This document shows positions 11,700 to 22,379 of a DNA stretch of 64,000 bases, one piece after another. The DNA comes from Akebia trifoliata. Its lineage: Eukaryota > Streptophyta > Magnoliopsida > Ranunculales > Lardizabalaceae. Position numbers and translations under genes: made by a program. Each line of letters opens with the position of its first letter. The stretch's first letter is position 1. Where the stretch lies: the NCBI GenBank assembly GCA_017979445.1, contig CM030708.1:32926721-32990720 (forward strand), in the 5' to 3' direction. The notes below the pieces were generated by a model. It did not search any database. It was given only the letters and a program-made list of their open reading frames with translations, and was not told where the DNA came from.

Positions 11700-13889
11700 C
11701 GAATTTTCACTGGGAAACTCTTTCCTTACTAGCATAGTAAGATTTTAAACCTCACTAAGGAACGTTTAACTCTATTGAATTACCACGTCAGCAATCAAGA
11801 CGACTGCCTTTTAAATTTCATCCAAAACTCAGATTAAAAAACAATAGTTAATTTTTTTTTTTTCTTTTGGTTGTGTTAGCTTCATCCAAGGTTTTTCAAA
11901 GTGGATGGCTAACGAACTTCCACCCAACTCCCAAACTTAAAATTAAATAAGAAAAATAAATATTTTTTAGAATATATATATTTTTTTAATTCATTTATTT
12001 TTTGTCTCTACAACCTTGGTGCATTCATCATGCTTTTTTGATCCACATGGCAAGTCCAAGGAATTTTTTTTTTTTTCACTTTTCAAATATCTCATGGACT
12101 ATCCCCACATTGGTGAAACTAACACTCTGTTTGGATAGAGTTTCTTGACGACTTCTATTCTAACAGAGAGCTAGCAAACGTTTAAATAGATTTTCACTCT
12201 TACACGATGAGATTGAACTTCTACTATTGCGCGAAGAAGTGTATCCACACAAGGCTTAAATCTCCCTTGGATTGCAGGAGGGCCCACAACTCCCATTGTA
12301 CCGGTTATTCAAAGGCCTCGCGACTAAGAGGAGCATACTCTTGTCACTACGTCTCACCGTCGTGCCACACTCCTAGTCGGAGTGTTCTATAATTCTCTCC
12401 TAACTTAGTAAGGTTAATCGGATTCTTTTATAATTCTTATCTCATCTGATCAATGGATACTTGTACAATCATTGACTTGACATACGTAGAGTGTGAAAGG
12501 GTTACAACATTTAATCGAAACCAAACTCGAACTGGAATAAAAATTCTTGATTTTGGATCCCTCCTTGTTGGAATCATTTATAATCAAATATCTTGAAATC
12601 AAATCAATTAGAATTGATAAAACTTGATCCAAATTGAGAATCATAACTATTTAAGGAGATTTCATTAATTTGAGAATCCAAGCCAATGGGAACCAACCCA
12701 TTAATGCCCCTAGGTGTAGGTTGTACTTGAAACCACCTTAACTCGAAGTCATTATTGATCATTAGTCGAAGCAAATTTGATAAGTTTTTCTAAATTTGAA
12801 AGAAAAAAAAATATTTATCACTATTATAATTTGACCTTTTACCAATTGTGGTATCATTGAGACGATTTTAAAGCAACCCATGAAATTTTTATTATTATTT
12901 TAACTTAAGGTATCTGAGTCCCTTAAAGGATCAAACTAATCTTCAGGCACATGCAATTCTCTCCCACATGAGAGTGGAATTGCTATTTTACTCTCAAAAA
13001 AATTTTGCCCACAAAAAAATCAATCAATTGAGTCAAACATTCATGATTTAGAGAGTTAGAAGACTTAATTCGTTGACTCAACAAAGGTAAAAGGGTCATA
13101 GCCAAATCCATATTTTTAAGTATGACTTTTAGGTGAAATAAAATTAAAACGGTTTGTTATAAATTTATAGAGTTGCTATTGCCACGCCAATTCCCATGTA
13201 AATCACCAAAGAATTTGCACACAGTTGGTGTGACGTTAGTAAAAGTTGGTGCGGCAATAGTAGCGGTCTTAATTTAGTCTTGGGGAACAAGTTTAGAGCT
13301 GGCATCAGATCTAGCTTAAGGCATTGAACAATAGGATCTAAGTAATCACAAAAAACTTCAAAATTCAAATAAGATTAGAATACAAATTGAGTTCTAGAGA
13401 TGAAACTTGTTTTGTAAGTCAAATATGTTGGCTACAGGCCCCAAAGTCTTAAATAATCAAAGAGAAGCCAAAAAAAAATTATTCAAAACAAACCTGAGTT
13501 CTCAGTCAAAAGGAAGATTAATAAACTTGATCACCAAGACATATATACTATTTGTTGTTTATACTAATCTGATGATCAATTTCATTATTTCGGATTTATT
13601 TTGCGTAAAGATGGATAAATTTCCATTTTTATGTCCACTAGCAATAAAGAAGAAATTACTATGATCTCAACGGCTGGGATTGAAGTACATACATGATCCT
13701 TCGATTAAGGAACAAAGATACATTCTTTCAAAGAGAGATACTAAAGTTGACAAATTTTTTTTTTTTAATAATAAATCTAATATTCATATTTTTGAGAGTA
13801 ATATGATCTATGTGTTGAGATTTGAGACTATCCCACATATGATCTATGAAGAAAGAGAAAGGACCAAACTCCATATCAAGTGTACTTAC
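11700..13889. other. Spacer between PhzF copy 1 and the TVP38 fossil
   Basis: AT-rich, colinear with about 22370-24850 of unit 2 and without a gene. A stretch with tgtttggatagagtttcttg at about 12128 looks like the end of a MITE and is present in both units. Unit 1 lacks the segment with TVP38 exon 9: gttgacaa runs directly into a T-run at about 13752-13766. Confidence 0.6.
13170..13262. repeat. Small stem-loop repeat, unit 1 copy
   Basis: The left arm gttgctattgccacgccaa and right arm ttggtgcggcaatagtagc are inverted copies flanking about 60 bp. The same element sits in unit 2 at about 23542-23634, with arms even closer to perfect (ccacaccaa / ttggtgtgg). Confidence 0.55.
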
Positions 13890-13920
13890 CAGATATCACA
13901 AGCCCTAATATAATAACCAC
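13890..13920 (-). pseudogene. Fossil exon 8 of the TVP38/DedA gene
   Basis: This 31-bp stretch, with an AG acceptor (ATTGGCAATACAGGTGG context) and a GTAAGT donor, matches exon 8 of the TVP38 gene at 24854-24884, encoding VVIxLGLVIS. It is stranded between PhzF copy 1 and copia sequence, with no exon 7 to its right and no exon 9 to its left. It is a by-product of the segmental duplication and cannot be part of a working gene. Confidence 0.9.
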
Positions 13921-14002
13921 CTGTATTGGCAATAGGAGAAAATGTCAAATTTAAACATGGCAAGTAGTAGTCAAAGCACATAGAAGGGTCTAGTCTTGAT
14001 TC

Positions 14003-15390
14003 AAATTTAGACAATAAATCTAAATTTATTAATCTTCATAAGATATTAAAATTTACATGACCTAATCGATTATGTCATACATTAAAAAACTCAAGCATAT
14101 AACTTTATTCATATCAAAACATTTAGGTACAATCGTCATTACATTCATTTTAAATAGATTGTCGGTCAAGTACTCTTTGCCCACATACATCTCATTCTTA
14201 GAAAATATAAATTTATCAAATTCAAATACCAATCTGAAACCTTTCTTACTAAATAAAGATTCAGATACTAGATTTTTTCAGATATTAGGTATGTACAGCA
14301 CATCAGTCGATGTAAGACTCTTCCCAAAAATAAATTTCAACACCACCTTCCCTTGACCTTCGATTCTTGAAGTTAAAGAGTTGTTCATCTTTTATTCATT
14401 TTAATAAATTCTTGTTAGAATATATGTGTCAAGTAATTCCTGTGTCTACCAACCATTGTTTAGTATTTTTCAACTAAATTTACTTCAAAGATAATTATTG
14501 AGAGGTTGATGTCAGAAACAACTACAACAAGATTCTCTACTTCAGTCAACTGAACTTGAACAAGTTTGTTCTTCGATAAATCCTGATCCTTGCATTTACG
14601 ACAGTCCTTGGCTCGATGTCCAGGTTTGTTGCAAATAAAATAAGTTCCCTTGAATTTTTTAAAATCCTTACTTTTAGGATCCATAGTAAAGAATTTTCTC
14701 TTTTTGTTGTGAGAATTTAACTTAGGCTGTTTATCTTTCATCACATTAATCTTGGACTCGAAGTAGTTATTTTTAACCCCTTTCTTAGTCATTTTATTGT
14801 ATTTCTTAATCTTTAACCGCATTATCAAGTCTTTGAGCTTCATCTCTTTGCGTTTGTACTTCAAATAATTTTTGAAGTATTTCCAAGATGGCGGTAATTT
14901 TTCAATTACAAATGCCACTTGAAATGATTTACTAACAAACATGCCTTCTGCATGAATTCATGCAGGATAATATGAACTTCTTGAACTTGATTTATTATTG
15001 TTTTGAAATATGACATTTTATAATCTAAGAATTTGTCGACTACAAATTTTTTCTGTCCGGCATCTTCTACCTATATTTTATGTCTAAGGATTCTCACAGT
15101 TCTTTTTCAGTGACGATTGGATTGTATACGTTATACAGGGTGTTATCCAATCCATTGAGGATATAATTCCTGTATAGGAAATCAGAATGTTTTCATGCTT
15201 CAATAGTAGTAACATTTGTATTATCTGATTCATTCTCTTTAAGAACATGAGCATCTTCTTAAAGGTATTTGACTAAATTTAATGTTGTCAAATAAAACAA
15301 CATTTTTTGTTGCCAACGCTTGAAATTCGAATCATTAAATTTCTCAAGTTTTCTTGGTGATTCATTTTTTAATCTGTGAAAACAGAATTT
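14003..15390 (-). mobile_element. Decayed Ty1/copia fragment: gag, protease start and pre-integrase
   Basis: Read on the minus strand from 15390 leftward. It begins with a gag N-terminal block (SNFKRWQQKMLFYLTTLNL), then KHSDFLYRNYILNGLDNTLY, then an open stretch at 14460-14942 with EKLPPSWKYFKNYLKYKRKE. A CCHC zinc knuckle follows, FICNKPGHRAKDC, whose first Cys is replaced by Tyr. Next is a protease-like WLVDTGIT near 14430, where DTGAT is usual, and finally RLGHVNFNIL of the pre-integrase region at about 14020-14060. Several stops and frameshifts break it. Integrase, reverse transcriptase and a clear LTR are missing. The left end is cut at the seam with duplication unit 1. Confidence 0.88.
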
Positions 15391-16253
15391 AAAAAAATAC
15401 CAAAATTGTTTTAAGATTATTAATCGGTAGATACCCGAGAATCAAAGAAATTGATGATTGATTGAGACTTGTGTTGAACACAATGTCTTTAAGACAATTT
15501 TGTTCTCACAATTTGGTGCCCACGGATTTATGAACAATTATCTCTTAGGATATAATGATCACACGTGCAGAGATATCACTTCAATCTACACGTCTAGTGA
15601 ATCAAACACTAAGTTTGTACTTTTAAGAAATTCATAATGTAAATTTAAAATGGGAGAGAAAATAAGAATTTTTTTAATGAAAAAACCAAGGTCGAAATGA
15701 CCTATTTAACGAAAATGAAAAGACACTATGTCTCTTAAAAAGACAAGGTTTCTAAGAGACCACTCAAAATCCAAGAGAGGTGCCTATGGGTGGCCCGTCA
15801 CGCACACCCACGTGAAGTCAAATTGTCAAAAGGATTTTTTAAACCAATAGTTTAAATCCTTATTGAACCTATGAGCCCCTTACGTGTGCGTGGGCTTATC
15901 CAAGTCTCTCTCTCTCATATTCACTTAAGTAATATGAGAAGTTCTATATAAGAACTAGATAAATTTCTTATTCTTATCCGATGTGAGACTAAAGAGTTTT
16001 ACTAACAAACTCAATAGTTCTACAAATCACATATAACAAATCATGGTTAGTAGGGGTTGTTTGGAGTCGATTTCTTATTCACCCAAAAAAGAATTTTTGA
16101 GAACTATATAAATGCAATTATTCTCTTTAAAAAGAAGAATAAGTTTTCAAGTAATCCTACCCCAAATAAAGTGTGAGACCCACTCAAATCGTAGTTCAAA
16201 CAGACCTACTTGATTACAAAATCTGAAAAATTCTGTAGATTTTTTCAACAAAA
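15391..16253. other. Sequence between the copia gag and duplication unit 2
   Basis: Probably 5' leader and perhaps a decayed LTR of the copia element. I could not find a convincing primer-binding site (complement of TGGTATCAGAGC) or LTR ends. A stretch near 16060-16205 with ttgtttggagtcgatttctt on one side and caaacagacctacttg on the other may be a MITE. Confidence 0.4.
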
Positions 16254-16615
16254 ATGACATAAGATCATGACCATGTAAATACAAAATCCAACAATTGAGA
16301 TTTTATACGTATCTCAATAATACATATCCCAATTATTGTTCTTTCGGGGATCATTTTCAACCATTGGATTTTGTATTTGCATAGTCAAGATCTTGTGTCA
16401 TATCTTGAGCCAATGAAACCCAATCCATAAACTATATTAGTATCATGTATATAATTAAAAAAATATTCCAAACCAAACCTATTAAAATAATCAAACCAAA
16501 GAGGGAGTTGATACTTTTACGGCAGTGTGAAAGTGAAACAAGAGCAAGAAAAAAAAAAAAAAAAACCAAGTACACACAATGAACACAAAGATTTGTGTGG
16601 TTCGGCAGATTGCCT

Positions 16616-16894
16616 CACTATGTGAAAACTGAAAATTTTGACAAGAAAATTTGACGGATCAAAGCCCACAAATTTTAAAAAGTGAATTTTGACGGCTTAT
16701 GGGTGTTGAAATTTTTTATGATCCCCAATTTGACGGTTTAGAACCATCAAATTTCTCCCATCCTCCATTAATTTAATGGTTTTGATCCATCGAAAAAAAT
16801 AAATTTGACAATGAAAATTTTGGTGCCTTGGTCCATCAAATTTTATGAAATTCAACAGTCTTGGGCCGTCAAATATAAACTTTTTCACGTTGTG
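16616..16894. mobile_element. 279-bp CACTA-type MITE with 3-bp target duplication
   Basis: It begins CACTATGTGAAAA and ends TTTTTCACGTTGTG, giving inverted ends of about 13 bp with two differences. It is flanked by CCT on both sides (16613-16615 and 16895-16897). Unit 1 has the empty site gattgcctccatcc, which is exactly what remains when the element and one CCT are removed. Start with CACTA and a 3-bp duplication fit the CACTA superfamily. Inside, several degenerate tttgacgg / ccatcaaatt motifs repeat. The minus-strand open frame across it is not a gene. Confidence 0.88.
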
Positions 16895-18514
16895 CCTCCA
16901 TCCACGGAGGAATACTAGACATCTCACAACAAAATTACAAGTACATTAAATGGAGAAATGCAGTATTTTGTTTGCCTAAAATTTCTGAAATGAACTCTGA
17001 TGAATTCAATGTGCTTGGAAACATAAAAAACTTGCATGGTAATATCATGTCAAAAACATAAAATATACGTGAACATATCACGTCATAAGCAAAATAGAGC
17101 GTATAACATTATAGGATTGAATGGAGTAACAAGATTTGTGCAGACTATCCAAATTTTTGCTTCGAAGAGCATGATGACGAAGACTGAGAACATATTTGAA
17201 CTTGCATTGGTCGACATCAATCAGCCTAGTTCTACGGACCTATATTTACAGGTTACGGAATGGGATTGAGTTTCCTAGTTTAAGACATCCTAAAAATGAT
17301 CCAAGAATTTGGACTAATTCAAGTTCCAAGAATGGGATTGCACATGGAAAATGGGCAGGAAAATAATTTCCCTCGGAAAATGCAATTTTTATATGATTGC
17401 GCATTTTCCCTGGAATTCATTTTCTCGCCCAAAATGATTTTCCCACCTCCTAATGTTACTCTCTCATGATTAACCCCATCCCCCAACATTAAAACCAAAC
17501 TTTATTTTCAACATTTTATGAGGTGCTATCAAATAGTAGAATTCATTTTTCCATGATCATTTTCTCGAGTAATTCATATTTCCTTGAAAATGAATGTCCT
17601 GCAATCATACAAACCCTTAAATCTGTAAAATAATACTTGACATTGTATATTGGTGAAAGCACTTGAACCAATCATTTTCATCATCAAAGCCTTCTCCAAA
17701 AATTTGGGTTTGTTTGAACAAATCATGTTCCTCATTCAGTTATGTCTAAACCCATCTGTTTTTTCAATTGTAATTGTGTTCATATCTACTTTCACTCTCA
17801 GTCCACGTTCTTTCTTAACCTCGCATCTTCCTCTCATCATTTTAGAATGTACAACTAACATGTTCCTTCTAATAGGGCTATAATCAAATTTTGTCGCACG
17901 TGACCAAACCATCTCGATAGACTTTCTTAGTGTATGCGTTCATTGTAATTTCAATTTTTTTTTTTTGTCATACAACTCGTCCATCTTAGCATCATCACCT
18001 CTGCTATGCTCAACCTATTTACTTTCTCTTGGTGTATTAATGGTCTTGTACCCCATCTGTAGACCATGAGTTGTGGTCTAATGACCATATGCATCTTATG
18101 TATCTGCATCAATAGGTGTATAAAGAATGAGAAGCTTAGTATAAGAGAATTTGACAAATTTGTGCTCAGTGTTGCATCTGAGTTCATTTGATATAAGATA
18201 AAAGAAGAAACGGGGAACCATTACAAAAGAGAGATGTCTCTAATGAATTGAAATATTCAAACTAGCATGGAAAAGGAACAGGCTTGCGCCACTGAAGCCT
18301 GAACGAGAGTAACCCTAAACTTCAACGGGAACCTTACGTGCACAATGCAAGTCTAGCTTAAGCTAAACCAGGAGAGAACCTTCCATAACAGTAACAGCTT
18401 TTCCTCGCATAAGAAGTCTCTGGGTTTCCTTGTCTAAGTGAAGATCCAATATTCCACCCCTGGGAGATGCCTGTCAATTACGAGATGCCCCATCAAATAT
18501 ACAGTTAGAATGAT

Positions 18515-18549
18515 ATATACACACACACACACACACAAATATATATATC

Positions 18550-18608
<59 letters not shown>
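18515..18608. repeat. Compound microsatellite in PhzF copy 2 intron 5
   Basis: Same (CA)n-(TA)n-(GA)n arrangement as at 7811-7903, again ending at the exon 5 donor. Confidence 0.95.
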
Positions 18609-18611
<3 letters not shown>

Positions 18612-19233
18612 CATGTAGGCAATAAAATCACATTTTCCCAACTTTTTGCTCCAATAGGGTGCCAAGGCACAGTGTGCACTTCCACAAACAGGATCCTGAA
18701 ACATGAACGTTAAGATATAGAAAATGAGAGAGAGAGAGTAATCAAATTTAACATAGCTTTCACAAGTGCATAACATGAATATTTTCGTTGTATTCCCCAG
18801 TATAACTTGAAACCACTGTATGCATTCAGTGGATTTAGTTGACCCCAAATCTTTGGATAAGGCTTCAATGATGATGTGAGTTCAGTGGAGAGCTTTGCTA
18901 AATTAGTCTGGGAGAGTATTTAAGTATCTCTGCTCATACAAAAGAGATATAGAGTCGAGCAGCTTGTAAACCTACCCAAATATCATCATCATCAAAGCTT
19001 TATCCCGAAATAAAAAAGACTGGCACTGTAGTTTAATTCTCTAATCTACAGTTTGTGGCAAACCTTTGGTGCAAACCAATTGTTAATTCTCCAATTAGAG
19101 GCAGAAGGTCTCTCTTGCTAGGTGAACATTTTGCAGAGAACTTTCCAAACAGCATTTGTTATCCAACCAACAAAATCAAAACCTCAGACCCGTCTGAAAA
19201 AATTAACGGCCACAAACCGAAAAACCAACAATT

Positions 19234-19377
19234 CATACATAAGCGAGTGCACAACCCTCTTGAGCACACCAAGCTGAAGAGGCAAGAAGCCTTGTCTACC
19301 CTTACCATACATAAGTGAGTGCACAACCCTCTTGAGCACACCTAGCAGAAGAGGCAAGAAGCCTTGTCTACCCTTAT
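19234..19377. repeat. Two-copy 72-bp tandem repeat in PhzF copy 2 intron 4
   Basis: The block starting catacataagcgagtgcaca at 19234 repeats at 19306. It is the counterpart of 8536-8679. Confidence 0.9.
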
Positions 19378-20398
19378 CCTGTCACCAACAGTTACACATG
19401 ACATAACACAATGACCCAACCTATCAGGATTTGCAAATGCCTTTTGTCCAAACTAACTTATTTTAATGAACAGTCTTCAGTGTGATTTTCCAAGTCAAAT
19501 CTCTTCAGTACATAAAAATACAAGCAGGTTTCCCTATAACTATTCCCTTCAAACTTTGGCTTAAAAAACAGCTATGATCAATTAACAAGTATACCATTGA
19601 AGAAGCTTTAAAAATGAAATTAATTGAGATCATGCCAACAAAGAATTATTCCCAAATATTGACCCGGATGCGCAAAATGGGGGGTACAAGAAGGCCTTTC
19701 CTCAAATCCAAGACAGTGACAAATATTGGTACCCACCAGACAATTTGATATAATGAATTTAATCGTAGTTTTCTTAAAGAATGAAGAATAATTTCTTCTT
19801 TATAATACTCTTAAGTTTAACAATCATTATTATATTCCAAAGCCTCTACAATTAGAGTCAACATGATATGGTAACAATGAGCAGCTAAAAACCTAACAAT
19901 TCTCTGTATAGTTCTCACATCTATTTACTTAAGATCGTCATCATTGTATCATTAATCTCAAAGAAAGTATCATGGTTGAAGAGAAAAGTAAAAGATTTTA
20001 CCTCATTTAATCCCAACTTTGGATAGAAGACACGAGAGAAGAAATCGAATCCAGACCCACTGGGAGCCACCCCTGTTATAATGACCCCTCTTCCAGGGCA
20101 TTTTTGTATCTCCTCAAAATCTGGTTGTAAATCTGCAACAGTCTCTCCTGACGAGAGCTCGACCTACCCCAAGCAAAAAAAAAAAAAACAAGGTTCCCTA
20201 TCTGAATACAAATGGCCGAAAACATTCACAGATGTGCTCAAAGAAAACAACCTCCCTTACATGATGGGAGCCAAATACAATATAGTGCAAGGTCTAAGAT
20301 AAGAAATGCACAATCATCCAATCAAACTGATTTTTGACATGGAAGATCTTGAAGGTACCCATTGGATGGTGGCCACCCAACTTCACTACATCCATGCC

Positions 20399-20626
20399 CA
20401 TGGGCAGATTAACAGTGGGGGCACCTTCCCCCACAAAAATTTTCAAACTCTAAGGATTTATGAGCTATTGCGACAAATAACAGAAAAAAAAAAACACAAA
20501 AAAAAAACCGCCACTACTGCCCCCACAAAAAAAAAAAAAAATTATTCACTCTTGGTCGCCCCCCACAAAAAAAATTCCACTCTTAGTTGCCCCCATATGG
20601 GCAAACCACATGAATTGTATGGACAG
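20399..20626. mobile_element. Non-autonomous TIR element in PhzF copy 2 intron 3
   Basis: Counterpart of the element at 9702-9910, with longer A-runs. It was therefore present before the segmental duplication. Its text supplies the open frame at 20306-20656, which is not a gene. Confidence 0.6.
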
Positions 20627-22336
20627 GGTGCTCTCCCATCTCGATGGAAATACTAATGTTTCAGGGAAAGTAAACTATACAAGGAAAAAAAAAGCCCTAT
20701 ATGTAATCAAGTATAAGGGGAAAACGGGTTGAGTAAGTACAATAAAGTCACCACCAGTAGCTGTTTTCTTTATATTGATCATTGGAGCACCATTCAGTGT
20801 TCTAGGAATTGACAAGATCTCCATGGGATCACATTCAATCACCGCAATTGTAGGGAAGTCCAATTCAATTGAGAAGTGTTCTTCAATGGCACTATTCGAA
20901 AACCTTGATGAGTCTGATTTTCCAACTTCAGGAACCTTTTTGGCAGTAAGAATTCCAGATAATGTGAGGAACTCAATTATGTTTCCTCTTATTAAACCAG
21001 ACGTAAAGAGAACATGTGCTGCCGCTAAAGTCGCATGACCGCAAAGTTCGACCTGCGAATAATAAAAGATTCCATATGGATTCAACATCTTAAACGGATA
21101 TAAATTACTAATCAAATGTGCAATTCCACGTGATAGATGAACAAGAGTTCTTCACCACCATTTTTCTTATTTTTATTTTTATTTTTTGCCACTAAACCTA
21201 GTAGATCCACGTTTATCAACAACATCTATCACCATAAATTGCTTCAAGAGATACATATCCAGAAGCTTGATTTGGGTTAGAGGTAAGACAGTAGCAAATA
21301 GCATCTCTTTCACAAATCTAAGCTAAATCATCAACCACTCAACGTTTATAGAGATAGATCAGTTTCATGGAATTATTAAACATCTATCTAAGAAAAAATG
21401 ATTAAATTTGAACTAATAATCCATCCAAATAGTTCCTGAATTTAAATTAACAAGAGAACAAAACTACATTTTTCATGGAAAAAAGATAAGAAAACAGCTA
21501 ACAAGATCTAAATATCTAAAAGTACTAAATTTCAAACAAAAATCATATTTCAGAGTAGAAAAGAAAAAAAAAAACATTTTTTTTTATTAAACATCTATCT
21601 AAGGAAAAAAAAAATGCTTAAATTTGAACTAATAATCAATCAAAATAGTTCCCGAATCTGAATTAACAACAGAAAAAAACCACATTTTTCATGGAAACGG
21701 ATGAGCTAACAGCTAACAATACCTAAAAGTAGTAAATTTCAAACAAAAATCATATTTAAGAGTGGGAAATCAAAATTAATCCTGAAAACCCTAGAAAGTA
21801 GAGATCCATAGCAGCTAAAACTCGAGTCCCAAGAATTCAGTTTGAATGAGGACACAGAACACTTAAAAATTAACATCGATGAAGAAGAAAGAAATATAAA
21901 ACAAACCTCTGCAACAGGAGTGAACCATCTGAGACGGAACCTTGAATTAGAATCGGTGTCCGATTCAGTGTCAGTAATCTGAGTTAAGTAACAAGTTTCC
22001 GAGATATTAAACTCCTTCGCAACTGCTTGCAACCACTCCTCATCTCTCTCTTCTTCCAACAAACACACAGCAGCTGGGTTTCCCTTGAATGGTGACTCGG
22101 TGAACGCGTCGACCTGGTCAAGAATTCAAACTCAGTTACAGAAGAAATCGAAACATAGAGAGAGAGAAAGAGAGAGAGAGTACCACAGAGTATTTACGAG
22201 TTTCTTCACCATTTCTGTACTGCAAACTGAACGAGTTGCTTAGGAGAAGACAGGAGTACGCTATTATGTACTTTCTAGTCACACGTGGACTGACAATAAG
22301 TGGGACCCTAATGTCAGAAATTGACTTTCAATACAA

Positions 22337-22367
22337 TGACGTCATGACTTACAATACAATGACGTCA
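22337..22367 (-). promoter_or_regulatory. Doubled C-box (TGACGTCA) upstream of PhzF copy 2
   Basis: TGACGTCA occurs at 22337-22344 and again at 22360-22367 because a 23-bp segment is tandemly repeated. Unit 1 has it once (11685-11692). The G-box present in unit 1 is absent here: the text after cacacgtggact differs. The sites are 125-155 bp upstream of the ATG. Confidence 0.5.
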
Positions 22368-22379
22368 TGACTTACGTCA

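Larger units (their letters stand above)
5862..14003. repeat. Segmental duplication, unit 1 (PhzF copy 1 plus TVP38 3' fossil)
   Basis: This stretch aligns almost continuously with 16254-24977. Shared landmarks in the same order are the 5' start around aatgacataaga, the whole PhzF gene with identical intron positions, the 72-bp tandem repeat in intron 4, the intron 3 MITE, the small stem-loop near 13.2 kb, and TVP38 exon 8. The main differences are a 279-bp CACTA element only in unit 2 and a stretch of about 575 bp (with TVP38 exon 9) missing from unit 1 near 13752. The right edge is at gattcaaa (about 13995-14003), where copia sequence begins. Confidence 0.9.
18363..22212 (-). pseudogene. 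PhzF-like isomerase/racemase, copy 2, frameshifted in exon 1
   Basis: Exons are 22184-22212, 21907-22113, 20741-21052, 20002-20163, 18612-18695 and 18363-18470. Positions and lengths match copy 1 except exon 1, which is 29 nt instead of 30. One A is missing from the GTAAAATAC stretch (about 22190-22196). From the ATG the frame shifts before exon 2 and meets a stop after the serine codons of the NIS motif. The rest is undamaged: splice sites are kept, NISETCYL keeps the catalytic Glu (codon 21997-21999), and VELCGHAT and DPVCGSAHCALA are intact. No other in-frame ATG exists in exon 1 or 2, nor for about 36 bp upstream. It would be functional only with a non-AUG start, another promoter, or if the deletion is a sequencing error in an A-run. 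Recent decay is the simplest reading. Confidence 0.8.

Noticed and set aside
14072..14356. 94-residue plus-strand open frame
   Set aside because: Antisense to the copia protease/pre-integrase region.
15480..15560. ttctcacaatttggtgcccac as an LTR end plus primer site of the copia fragment
   Set aside because: The tggtgccc motif does not match the usual initiator-Met site of copia elements, and no paired LTR was found.
16697..16927. 76-residue minus-strand open frame
   Set aside because: Made of the repeats inside the CACTA-type MITE and its flank; no empty-site counterpart in unit 1.
20306..20656. 116-residue plus-strand open frame
   Set aside because: Lies in PhzF copy 2 intron 3 across a TIR element and A-runs; its counterpart in unit 1 is not open.
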